The notes under the pieces: generated by a model
The model's database searches: none
Told to the model about the DNA's origin: nothing
Seen by the model: the letters and a program-made list of their open reading frames with translations, nothing else
DNA from: Frateuria_A sp035943815
GTDB taxonomy: Bacteria > Pseudomonadota > Gammaproteobacteria > Xanthomonadales > Rhodanobacteraceae
DNA length: 64,000 bases
Assembly (NCBI RefSeq): GCF_035943815.1
Contig: NZ_DASZBU010000019.1
Location: 62,001-126,000, forward strand
Reading direction: 5' to 3'
Position numbers and translations under genes: made by a program
Part shown: piece after piece, positions 37,463-47,289 of the stretch
Position numbering within the stretch: the stretch's first letter is position 1
Layout: each line of letters opens with the position of its first letter

Positions 37463-37484
37463 CCTTCCCCGTGAACGGGGAAGG
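37463..37484. repeat. Intergenic palindromic repeat, copy 8
   Basis: CCTTCCCCGT (37463-37472), GA, ACGGGGAAGG (37475-37484): a perfect 10-bp inverted repeat preceded by CCAGTCGGCAT, similar to the flank of copy 1. It lies between the convergent phoU and the small membrane protein gene. Confidence 0.72.
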
Positions 37485-37577
37485 CTCGAACGCGGAGCTT
37501 GGTTCCTGAGGGACGAGCGCCATGCGCCATGGACGAGGCAAGTGGATGCGGATGGAGGGCCCCGTGGCTACCTCTAC

Positions 37578-37847
37578 CTACACGTCCTGCCGCATCGTCC
37601 GTCGCTTCATGCCGCGCACGATGCCGAAGATGCCGATCGCCATCCACGCCACCTCCAGCGCGAACGCCGAGACGTTGAAGCTGCCGAACAGCAGCGACAG
37701 CGTCACGCCGAAGGCACCGAGAACGTTCATCAACTGGTAGGTCAGCCCATTGCCGTGCAACCGGTGCGCCTGCAGCAGCAGGAACGCCAGCAGCACCAGC
37801 AGCACGCCGATGAAGCCGGCCCAGTCGTACCAGAACAAATGGCTCAT
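37578..37847 (-). CDS. Small membrane protein, CBU_0592-like
   Basis: An 89-residue protein with three predicted membrane helices (AGFIGVLLVLLAFLLLQA, LMNVLGAFGVTLSLLFGSF, ALEVAWMAIGIFGIV) and a basic C-terminal tail (RGMKRRTMRQ). The pattern resembles the CBU_0592 family of unknown function. The ATG overlaps the rlmB stop (ATGA), so translation is coupled to rlmB. Confidence 0.78.
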   Translation of the reverse strand: MSHLFWYDWAGFIGVLLVLLAFLLLQAHRLHGNGLTYQLMNVLGAFGVTLSLLFGSFNVSAFALEVAWMAIGIFGIVRGMKRRTMRQDV

Positions 37848-38596
37848 CGCTTCCCCCCCCGTTGGCGCAGAGCCTCGAACAGCACCACTCCCGTGGCAAC
37901 CGAGACGTTGAGGCTTTCCATCGCCCCCGGCATCGGAATCTTCGCCACGAAATCGCACAGCTCGCGGGTGAGCCGGCGCATGCCCTCGCCTTCGCTGCCG
38001 AGGACCAGCGCCACCGGGCCGCGGAAGTCGACCTCGTAGACGGACGTCTCGGTGTCGCCGGCCAGGCCGGTGATCCACACGCCGGCGTCCTTGAGCTCGC
38101 GCAGCGTGCGCGCGAGGTTGGTCACCGCGACCAGCGGCACGCGGTCCGCGCCGCCGGCCGAGGCGCGGCGCACCACCGGCGTCAGGCCGACTGCGCGGTC
38201 CTTCGGTACCACCACCGCGGTCGCCTTGGCAGCCGCCGCCGAGCGCAGGCAGGCGCCGAGGTTGTGCGGATCGGTCACGCCGTCGAGCACCAGCACCAGC
38301 GTTTCCATGCCGTCGCGCTCGATCAGGCCGGCCAGCTCGTCCTCGTGCGTCATCGGCGGCGGCTCGTACAGCGCCACGATGCCCTGGTGACGCGCCTGCC
38401 CGGCGAGCTTGTCCAACTGCTCGCGCGGTCGGTGGTGCACCGGGATGTGGCGGGCACGGGCCTGGTCGATGAGCTCCTTGATGCGCGCGTTGCGCTGCGC
38501 GGTGGCAATGTCCACCAGCAACTCGCGCACGCGCGAGGCATCGTTGGCCAGTGCACCCTCGACCGGGTTGATGCCGACGATCCAGCTTTCGCTCAT
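37844..38596 (-). CDS. rlmB: 23S rRNA (guanosine(2251)-2'-O)-methyltransferase RlmB
   Basis: A 250-residue SpoU-family knotted methyltransferase. N-terminal rRNA-binding domain (VGINPVEGALANDASRVREL) and SPOUT motifs DPHNLGACLRSAAA, LVLGSEGEGMRRL and IPMPGAMESLNVSVATGV. It methylates G2251 of 23S rRNA. It overlaps rnr by 4 bp upstream; rnr-rlmB is also the E. coli order. Confidence 0.96.
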   Translation of the reverse strand: MSESWIVGINPVEGALANDASRVRELLVDIATAQRNARIKELIDQARARHIPVHHRPREQLDKLAGQARHQGIVALYEPPPMTHEDELAGLIERDGMETLVLVLDGVTDPHNLGACLRSAAAAKATAVVVPKDRAVGLTPVVRRASAGGADRVPLVAVTNLARTLRELKDAGVWITGLAGDTETSVYEVDFRGPVALVLGSEGEGMRRLTRELCDFVAKIPMPGAMESLNVSVATGVVLFEALRQRGGKR

Positions 38597-41427
38597 GCCT
38601 TGCCCTTCGGTTTGCGTCGCCGGCCCGGCCGCTTGGCAGCGGCGGACGCGGCCTCCGGTGCCTTGCGCTTGCCGCCGCTCTCGGCCGGCCCGCTCGGGTT
38701 GTTCTTCGCGCGGCTGCCCTTCCGGTTGCCCGCCTGGACGCCGCGGGCCTGGTCACTCCGGGCGGGCGACCTCATTTCGGGCGGGATGGCCGGCCGGCCG
38801 ATCGCTTCGGAAGCCGTCTTGCTTGCCTTGCTGCGCAGTTCCGGCAAGCCGGATCCCGAGGGAACCGCGGGCCGCCCTGCGGCCTCGGAAACTACCTTGG
38901 CCTTCCCACGAAGCGCGCGATTATCGCCCAAGGTGGCGCCGGCCGCCGCTGACTCCGCCGGCGCCGGTGCCGGTGCGCCGCGCCCGAACGCCCGCCCCAC
39001 CGCCCGCGCGGCGCGTCCGAACATGCCGGGCGGCTTGACCGCCGGCGCGCCGGACGGCGGCCTGGGCAGCGAATAGCGTTCCCCGCTGGCGCCGTAGTCG
39101 TAGGCCTTGCGTGGCGACTTGGGCGGCGACGCCTGTTCGCGCCGCGGCACCAGCCGGAAATCGATCTTGCGATCCTCCAGGCTGGCGCGCAGCACCTGCA
39201 CGCGCACGTGGTCGCCCAGGCGGAACTGCTCGCCGGTGCGCTCGCCCTTGAGCAGTTTGCGGACGGGGTCGAAGTGGTAGTAGTCGTTGGCCAACTGGCT
39301 GATGTGCACCAGACCGGACACACGCGACTCCTCCAGCTCCACGAACAGGCCGAACGAGGTGACCCCGGTGATCACGCCGTCGAACTCGCTGCCCACGTGC
39401 TTGGACATCCACGCGGTCTTGAAGCGCTCGTCGACGTCGCGCTCGGCTTCCTCGGCGCGGCGCTCGCGCTGCGAGCAGTGCACCGCCATCGACGCCATCT
39501 CCGTCGGCGTGTAGACGTAGTCCTTGGGCTTGCCGCCGGTGAGCGCGTAGCGGATCGCTCGGTGCACGAGCAGGTCCGGATAGCGGCGGATCGGCGAGGT
39601 GAAGTGCGCGTAGGCGTCCAGCGACAGGCCGAAGTGCCCGCGGTTCTCCGGTTGGTAGGCGGCCAGGCTCTGCGCACGCAGCAGCACCGACTGGATCAGC
39701 TCCCGCTCGGGGCGGTCGTGCACCATCCGCAGCACGTCGGCGAAGTCGCCCGGCGTGACCTCCTCCACCGGCGGCATGCGCAGCTTGAACTCGCGCAGGA
39801 ACTGCTGGAGGTCCTCGTACTTTTCTGCCGGCGGCGGCTCGTGCGCGCGGAACAGCGCCGGGATCTTCTTCTTGCTGAGGAAGGTGGCCGCCTGCACGTT
39901 GGCGGCGATCATGCATTCCTCGATCAGCTTGTGCGCGTCGTTGCGCTCGGTGGCGCCCATTGCCTCGACTTCACCGCGCTGGTCCAGGCGGAACTTCACC
40001 TCCGGCGTCTCGAAGTCGATCGCGCCGCGGCGCTTGCGCTGCGCCGCCATGGCCTTGTAAAGCGTATGCAGGTGTTCGAGCTGGGGCAGCACATCGGCGA
40101 CCTGGTCGCGCGCTTCCGGGTCGAGCAAGCCGACCGCCTGCCACACGATGTCGTAGGTCAACCGTGCGTGCGAGCGCATCACTGCGTCGTAGAACCTCGA
40201 CTTGACCACTTCGCCGTCGTCGTCGACCACCATGTCGCAGACCATGCACAGCCGCTCGACCTTGGGGTTGAGCGAGCAGATGCCGTTGGACAGGGTCTCG
40301 GGCAGCATCGGCACCACGAAACCGGGGAAATAGGTGGAGGTGCTGCGCTCGTAGGCTTCGCGGTCCAGCGCGCTGCCGACCTCGACGTAGTGCGACACGT
40401 CCGCGATCGCCACCACCAGCCGCCAGCCGCCGCCGCGGCGCGGCTCGGCATAGACCGCATCGTCGAAGTCGCGCGCGTCGGCGCCGTCGATCGTCACCAG
40501 CGGCATTTTGCGCAGGTCGGTGCGGCCCGCACGCTCGGCGGCGGTCACTTCCGGCTCGACCTGCGTGGCGTCGCGCAGCACTTCGGGCGGCCATTCGTGC
40601 GGCAGGTCGTGGCTGGCGATCGCCATCTCCACCAGCAACGAGGGCTGCAGGCGCTCGCCCAGCACCGAGACGATCCGGCCCAGCGGACCGCGATGCACCG
40701 TGGGCGGATCGGTGATCTCGGCCACCACGATCTGGCCGGCGCGCGCGCCCTGTTCGTGCCCCGGCGGGATCATCACGTCCAGATGCAGGCGTCGGTCGTC
40801 GGGCGAAACCAGCGTCACGCCGTTCTCCACCACCACGCGCCCCACCAGCCGCGGCGAGCGGCGCTGCAGCACTTCCGCGATCGCGCCCTGGCGTCGCCCG
40901 CGACGGTCGATGCCGACCACGCTGGCCAGCACGCGGTCGCCATGCAGCACCATGCGCATCTGCTGCGGCGACAGGTACAGGTCGTCGCCGCCCTCGTCCG
41001 GGCGCAGGAAGCCGTAGCCTTCGGCGTTGGCCAGCACCACGCCGGGAATCAGGTCCAGCTTGCGCACCGGCGCGTAGTCGCCGCGGCGCCCCTGCAACAG
41101 CTGGCCATCGCGCACCATCGCGCCCAGGCGCTTGCGCAGAGCGCTGATGTCCTGCTCGTCATGCAACTCCAGCCCTTCGGCGATGCGCGCCTCGCTGAGC
41201 ATCTCGCCGCGCTTGTCCAGCAGCTCCAGGATCGCTTCGCGGCTGGGGATTGGCCGCTCGTAGCGCTGCGCTTCGCGCGCCGCAAACGGGTCATGCCCAC
41301 CGCCTTTCGCATGCGCTGGCGTCGGCTGCGAGCGGCGTCCGCTCGGCCTTGCGCGCGGTTTTGGTGCGCGCGTCTCTGCGCCGGTATCGCTGCGGTCGCC
41401 GGTGCGGGGAGTCTTCTTTCTGGTCAC
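38593..41427 (-). CDS. rnr: Ribonuclease R with long basic C-terminal tail
   Basis: A 944-residue RNase II-family 3'-5' exoribonuclease able to degrade structured RNA. In order: basic disordered N-terminus, helix-turn-helix (PSREAILELLDKRGEMLSEA), cold-shock domains, RNB catalytic core (TIDGADARDFDDAVYAE, with the metal-binding Asp cluster), and S1 domain (FDGVITGVTSFGLFVELEES). It then has a tail of about 180 residues rich in Pro, Lys and Arg. E. coli RNase R is 813 aa. The tail contains a repeated SEAxGRPAxP unit. I used GTG at 41427 (AAGG upstream); an ATG at 41460 would add 11 residues. Confidence 0.95.
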   Translation of the reverse strand: MTRKKTPRTGDRSDTGAETRAPKPRARPSGRRSQPTPAHAKGGGHDPFAAREAQRYERPIPSREAILELLDKRGEMLSEARIAEGLELHDEQDISALRKRLGAMVRDGQLLQGRRGDYAPVRKLDLIPGVVLANAEGYGFLRPDEGGDDLYLSPQQMRMVLHGDRVLASVVGIDRRGRRQGAIAEVLQRRSPRLVGRVVVENGVTLVSPDDRRLHLDVMIPPGHEQGARAGQIVVAEITDPPTVHRGPLGRIVSVLGERLQPSLLVEMAIASHDLPHEWPPEVLRDATQVEPEVTAAERAGRTDLRKMPLVTIDGADARDFDDAVYAEPRRGGGWRLVVAIADVSHYVEVGSALDREAYERSTSTYFPGFVVPMLPETLSNGICSLNPKVERLCMVCDMVVDDDGEVVKSRFYDAVMRSHARLTYDIVWQAVGLLDPEARDQVADVLPQLEHLHTLYKAMAAQRKRRGAIDFETPEVKFRLDQRGEVEAMGATERNDAHKLIEECMIAANVQAATFLSKKKIPALFRAHEPPPAEKYEDLQQFLREFKLRMPPVEEVTPGDFADVLRMVHDRPERELIQSVLLRAQSLAAYQPENRGHFGLSLDAYAHFTSPIRRYPDLLVHRAIRYALTGGKPKDYVYTPTEMASMAVHCSQRERRAEEAERDVDERFKTAWMSKHVGSEFDGVITGVTSFGLFVELEESRVSGLVHISQLANDYYHFDPVRKLLKGERTGEQFRLGDHVRVQVLRASLEDRKIDFRLVPRREQASPPKSPRKAYDYGASGERYSLPRPPSGAPAVKPPGMFGRAARAVGRAFGRGAPAPAPAESAAAGATLGDNRALRGKAKVVSEAAGRPAVPSGSGLPELRSKASKTASEAIGRPAIPPEMRSPARSDQARGVQAGNRKGSRAKNNPSGPAESGGKRKAPEAASAAAKRPGRRRKPKGKA

Positions 41428-41496
41428 GAAATCGCCTTGTGTTGGAGTGCCGCGCAGCATGCCGCGCGACTCAATGAAATTCCTATCAACGAAGTG

Positions 41497-41525
41497 TTGA
41501 CAAGCTTGGGGGAGGTGCCTACTCT
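41497..41525 (+). promoter_or_regulatory. Predicted promoter of tRNA-Leu
   Basis: A perfect TTGACA (41497-41502), 17-nt spacer and TACTCT (41520-41525), ending 38 nt before the mature tRNA 5' end. The -10 is weak but spacing is ideal. Confidence 0.65.
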
Positions 41526-41563
41526 ACGCGGCTCGCGCAGCCCGAACGGCTCGCGCGACACCT

Positions 41564-41648
<85 letters not shown>

Positions 41649-41658
41649 ATTGTAGATG

Positions 41659-41682
41659 AAGCCCGCCGCAAGGCGGGCTTTT
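41659..41682 (+). terminator. Rho-independent terminator of tRNA-Leu
   Basis: GCCCGCC (41661-41667), GCAA loop, GGCGGGC (41672-41678), then TTTTTC. It begins 11 nt after the CCA end. Confidence 0.88.
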
Positions 41683-41701
41683 TCGTTTTCGGCGTTGCGC
41701 C

Positions 41702-41720
41702 GCTCCCTCCGTGGGGAAGG
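41702..41720. repeat. Degenerate intergenic palindrome, copy 9
   Basis: CTCCCTCCGTGGGGAAGG resembles one of the palindromes seen elsewhere (CCTTCCCC...GGGGAAGG) but is imperfect. It lies beside the stop codon of the VOC gene. Confidence 0.35.
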
Positions 41721-41721
41721 C

Positions 41722-42141
41722 TCAGTTCACGGCCACCGGCGGGCCCTTGAGCTCCACCCTATTGCCCTGCGGGTCGTAGCAGTAGATCGAGGGCCCTTCG
41801 CCCTGCGCGCCGTAGCGCGAACCGATCTCGCCCATGCGCACGCCGTGCGCCTGCAGGTGCGCGACGATGGCCGCCTCGTCGTAGTCCGCCACGCTCAGGC
41901 ACAGGTGGTCCATGTTGTGCCCCTCCCTGCCAGGACCCGCGCCGCCCAGGCGGCCGAGTTCGCCATCCAGCGGCACCAGGTCGATCAGCGAGGCGCCGGC
42001 ACGCAGCTGCACCAGGCCGATGGCGTCCTGCCGCCGCTCCTCGGTACAGCCGAGCACGCCGCAATAGAACGCCTGCATCGCCGCCAGGTCATGTACGCGC
42101 AGCACCACGTGGTCGATCTGTTGCAGCCGGAACGGGGGCAT
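41722..42141 (-). CDS. VOC-superfamily (glyoxalase/dioxygenase-fold) protein
   Basis: A 139-residue single VOC domain (LQQIDHVVLRVHDLAAMQAF at the N-terminus, HNMDHLCLSVADYDE in the middle, IYCYDPQGNRVELKG at the end). The His/His/Glu positions for a divalent metal are present. The substrate is unknown; fosfomycin-type or glyoxalase-like activities are possible but unsupported. The ATG at 42141 has GGAG 7 nt upstream; an ATG at 42174 is less likely. Confidence 0.82.
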   Translation of the reverse strand: MPPFRLQQIDHVVLRVHDLAAMQAFYCGVLGCTEERRQDAIGLVQLRAGASLIDLVPLDGELGRLGGAGPGREGHNMDHLCLSVADYDEAAIVAHLQAHGVRMGEIGSRYGAQGEGPSIYCYDPQGNRVELKGPPVAVN

Positions 42142-42250
42142 CGGAATGCTCCGCGGGGGATGGAGGAACGCCATCGTACAGGCGCCAGCCAGTGGGCCAA
42201 CCCTCGGCTTTCGCGTTAAGCCGAACCGCACCTGCGGAGCGGTGGGCGCC

Positions 42251-42256
42251 GTATAA
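42251..42256 (+). promoter_or_regulatory. -10 element of the gcvP leader promoter
   Basis: A perfect TATAAT, 11 nt before the first riboswitch helix, predicts transcription starting near 42263. No good -35 is visible at 16-18 nt upstream. Confidence 0.6.
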
Positions 42257-42266
42257 TCGCCCCTTC

Positions 42267-42446
42267 GCACGCGGCGGGAGAAGCGGGGAACAGCCCGCTG
42301 CCGAAGACGCAACGCCCGTAATCGCTCAGGCCCGATACCGCCGCGTGCAAAAACTCTGGAGAGAGCGGTTGAATCCGCCGCCGAAGGGGCACGAAGCGAC
42401 CGTCACCGACGAGCAGCTTCCAAACTCTCAGGCAAAAGGACAGAGG
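42267..42446 (+). ncRNA. Tandem glycine riboswitch
   Basis: Two glycine aptamers in series. Aptamer 1 is closed by CACGCGGCGG (42267-42276) with CCGCCGCGTG (42337-42346) and contains GCCGAAGACGCAA. A short A-rich linker leads to aptamer 2, closed by CTCTG (42353-42357) with CAGAG (42441-42445). Aptamer 2 contains GCCGAAGGGGCA and CTCAGGCAAAAGGACAGAG, the hallmark glycine-aptamer core. It precedes gcvP by 46 nt and is expected to turn on glycine cleavage when glycine is high. Confidence 0.93.
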
Positions 42447-42491
42447 GGCGCCCCGCGTGCGGCACGCACGCGATGCCTTCGGACGCCCGTC

Positions 42492-45380
<2,889 letters not shown>

Positions 45381-45401
45381 CCTACCGACCATCTGGACAG
45401 C

Positions 45402-45434
45402 AAGAGCCCCGCCGATGCGGGGCTCTTTCGTTTT
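45402..45434 (+). terminator. Rho-independent terminator of gcvP
   Basis: AAGAGCCCCGC (45402-45412), CGAT loop, GCGGGGCTCTT (45417-45427): an 11-bp perfect stem followed by TCGTTTT, 21 nt after the gcvP stop. Confidence 0.9.
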
Positions 45435-45611
45435 GAAGCCCTCGCTGCGTTCACGCCGCGGCGACACGCCAAAGCCCTGCGTACGCAGCACAGCTGCGGC
45501 ACGCGGCGCCGCGTCTCTACGCGTTTTGCACACATGCCGGCTGGCTAAATCCGCGCCTCGCCGGGTGTCATGGGCATTCCGGCCCCAACGAAACGGACCG
45601 CCGGAGCTTCC

Positions 45612-47144
45612 ATGTTCGCGATGCCTGCCATTCCCGCCCACATTCCTGCGTCCGCCGGGCTTGCGGCACGCCAGGCTTCGCTGGTGCTGGAGAGCCACGG
45701 CTACCGTTACACCGTCGATGGCAACACCTTGCTCGGCGACGCCGAGATCCGTTCCGTACTGCTAAGTGCCGACACGCCGGAAGCTGCCGTCGCCGCGCTC
45801 AGGCGTGCGTATACGGGCAAGGGCTACTTTCTGGTGGCGGTGGTCGCCGGCGTGCAGGGGCACGAGGTGCGGATCGGAGTAACGCAGGGGCGACTCGCGC
45901 ACGTGGAAGGGCCGCCGGAACTGGCGGCCTACTTCGATGGCCTGATCGGCCGCGACGCGCTGCGCACGCCGGAAGTGGTGCGTCGCGAGCTGCTGGCCCA
46001 GGCCGATGCCGCCACCGACGGCGAGCAACCGAAGATCAGCTTCGAGCCGGCCGCCGAGCACGGCGCGAGTACGCTGCGCATCGACACCACGCCGCTCAAG
46101 GACAGCCACACCGCCAGCGGCAGCGTGACGGTCGGCAACCTCGGCAACCGCTATGCGGGGCACGACCTGGCGCAGGTGCAAGGCCAACTGCAGGGCCACG
46201 GCTATATGCTGCAGGCCACCCACACCCGCGCCCTGACCGGCATCGACCAGGACAGCCGAGGCGCCTACTACGCGGCGACCGGCGCGATCCTCTCCAAGGT
46301 CACACCGGCCGGCTGGTTCCAGCTCGACGGCAGCACTACCCGCTACCGCCTGGGCGTCGCCTTCGCGCCGCTGGATCCAGGCGGCACGGTGAAGGTGTAC
46401 GGCGCTGGCGCCACACAGCTGCTGTTCGCCGACGATACGCGCCGCTGGACGCTGGCCGAGGGCCTGCATCGCATTCGCGATCGCCAGACGGTATTCAACG
46501 GCGCCTACGCATTGCGAGACCAACGCTACGACGTGCTCGACCTGGGCACGCAGGGCTCCTGGCGCATGGGTGGCCTGGCCGGCCGCAATGCCACGATCAA
46601 CCTTGGGGGCAGCCTGAAGTTCGGTGGCGTGGGCTCAGGCCGGGGCCTCGGCGGCGGTCCAGGCACCGCCGCCGAACACTTCACCATCTACACCGCCCGC
46701 GCGGGCATCGAGCAGGCGCTGGCGGGTGGCTACACCGTGCAGCTGGACCTCAGTGCGCAGACCACGCCCAAGACCCTGCCGTCCTACGAGCAATGGGTGC
46801 TCGGCGGCTGGAACGCGCTGTCCGCCTGGCTGCCCGGAACGCTGGTCGGCGATCGCGGCTACCAGGGCCGCCTGACCCTGCAGGCGCCGGCGTGGCGACT
46901 GGGCGTCCTGAAGCTGCAACCGGCCGTGTTCGCCGAACAGGGCGCCGCGCGCTATCACGTCGACGCCGGCCAGGGCTGGCAACGGCTCAGCGACGCCGGC
47001 GCCAGCATCGGGCTGGATCTGCCGGCCCTGGGCGCCCATGCCCTGCTCGCCTACGCCCATCCGCTGGACAGCTCGCGCGTGTCGCCCGAACAGCGCCGGC
47101 GGCAGCGGGCGCACGCCTTCTTCTATCTGCAACTGGGGATCTGA
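45612..47144 (+). CDS. Divergent ShlB/FhaC-type two-partner secretion transporter (TpsB)
   Basis: A 510-residue protein. Residues about 28-100 look like a ShlB-type POTRA domain (HGYRYTVDGNTLLGDAEIRS, GKGYFLVAVVAGVQGHEV, ending VTQGRLAHVEG). The rest is a beta-barrel of the FhaC/ShlB family (GSVTVGNLGNRYAGHDLAQV). It would export the TpsA-like product of the next gene. Oddities: no hydrophobic signal peptide at the ATG (45612, GGAG 7 nt upstream) or in-frame upstream; one POTRA rather than two; and the barrel motif normally GG-x-x-SVRGY reads GGWNALSAWLPG (near residue 398), so the conserved Arg is absent. It is preceded by the gcvP terminator. Confidence 0.8.
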   Translation: MFAMPAIPAHIPASAGLAARQASLVLESHGYRYTVDGNTLLGDAEIRSVLLSADTPEAAVAALRRAYTGKGYFLVAVVAGVQGHEVRIGVTQGRLAHVEGPPELAAYFDGLIGRDALRTPEVVRRELLAQADAATDGEQPKISFEPAAEHGASTLRIDTTPLKDSHTASGSVTVGNLGNRYAGHDLAQVQGQLQGHGYMLQATHTRALTGIDQDSRGAYYAATGAILSKVTPAGWFQLDGSTTRYRLGVAFAPLDPGGTVKVYGAGATQLLFADDTRRWTLAEGLHRIRDRQTVFNGAYALRDQRYDVLDLGTQGSWRMGGLAGRNATINLGGSLKFGGVGSGRGLGGGPGTAAEHFTIYTARAGIEQALAGGYTVQLDLSAQTTPKTLPSYEQWVLGGWNALSAWLPGTLVGDRGYQGRLTLQAPAWRLGVLKLQPAVFAEQGAARYHVDAGQGWQRLSDAGASIGLDLPALGAHALLAYAHPLDSSRVSPEQRRRQRAHAFFYLQLGI

Positions 47145-47289
47145 CGGCACGGCACTTCACGCCGCCACGACAAAAGAATTGTGCGGCCACCCGAATTCGC
47201 GCCACTCACGAGTCCGCTACGAACGCATGCGTAGCCTGCCGCGCGCACCACCCACAACACCCACACAACTTCACTCGAGGGTTTCCTTC

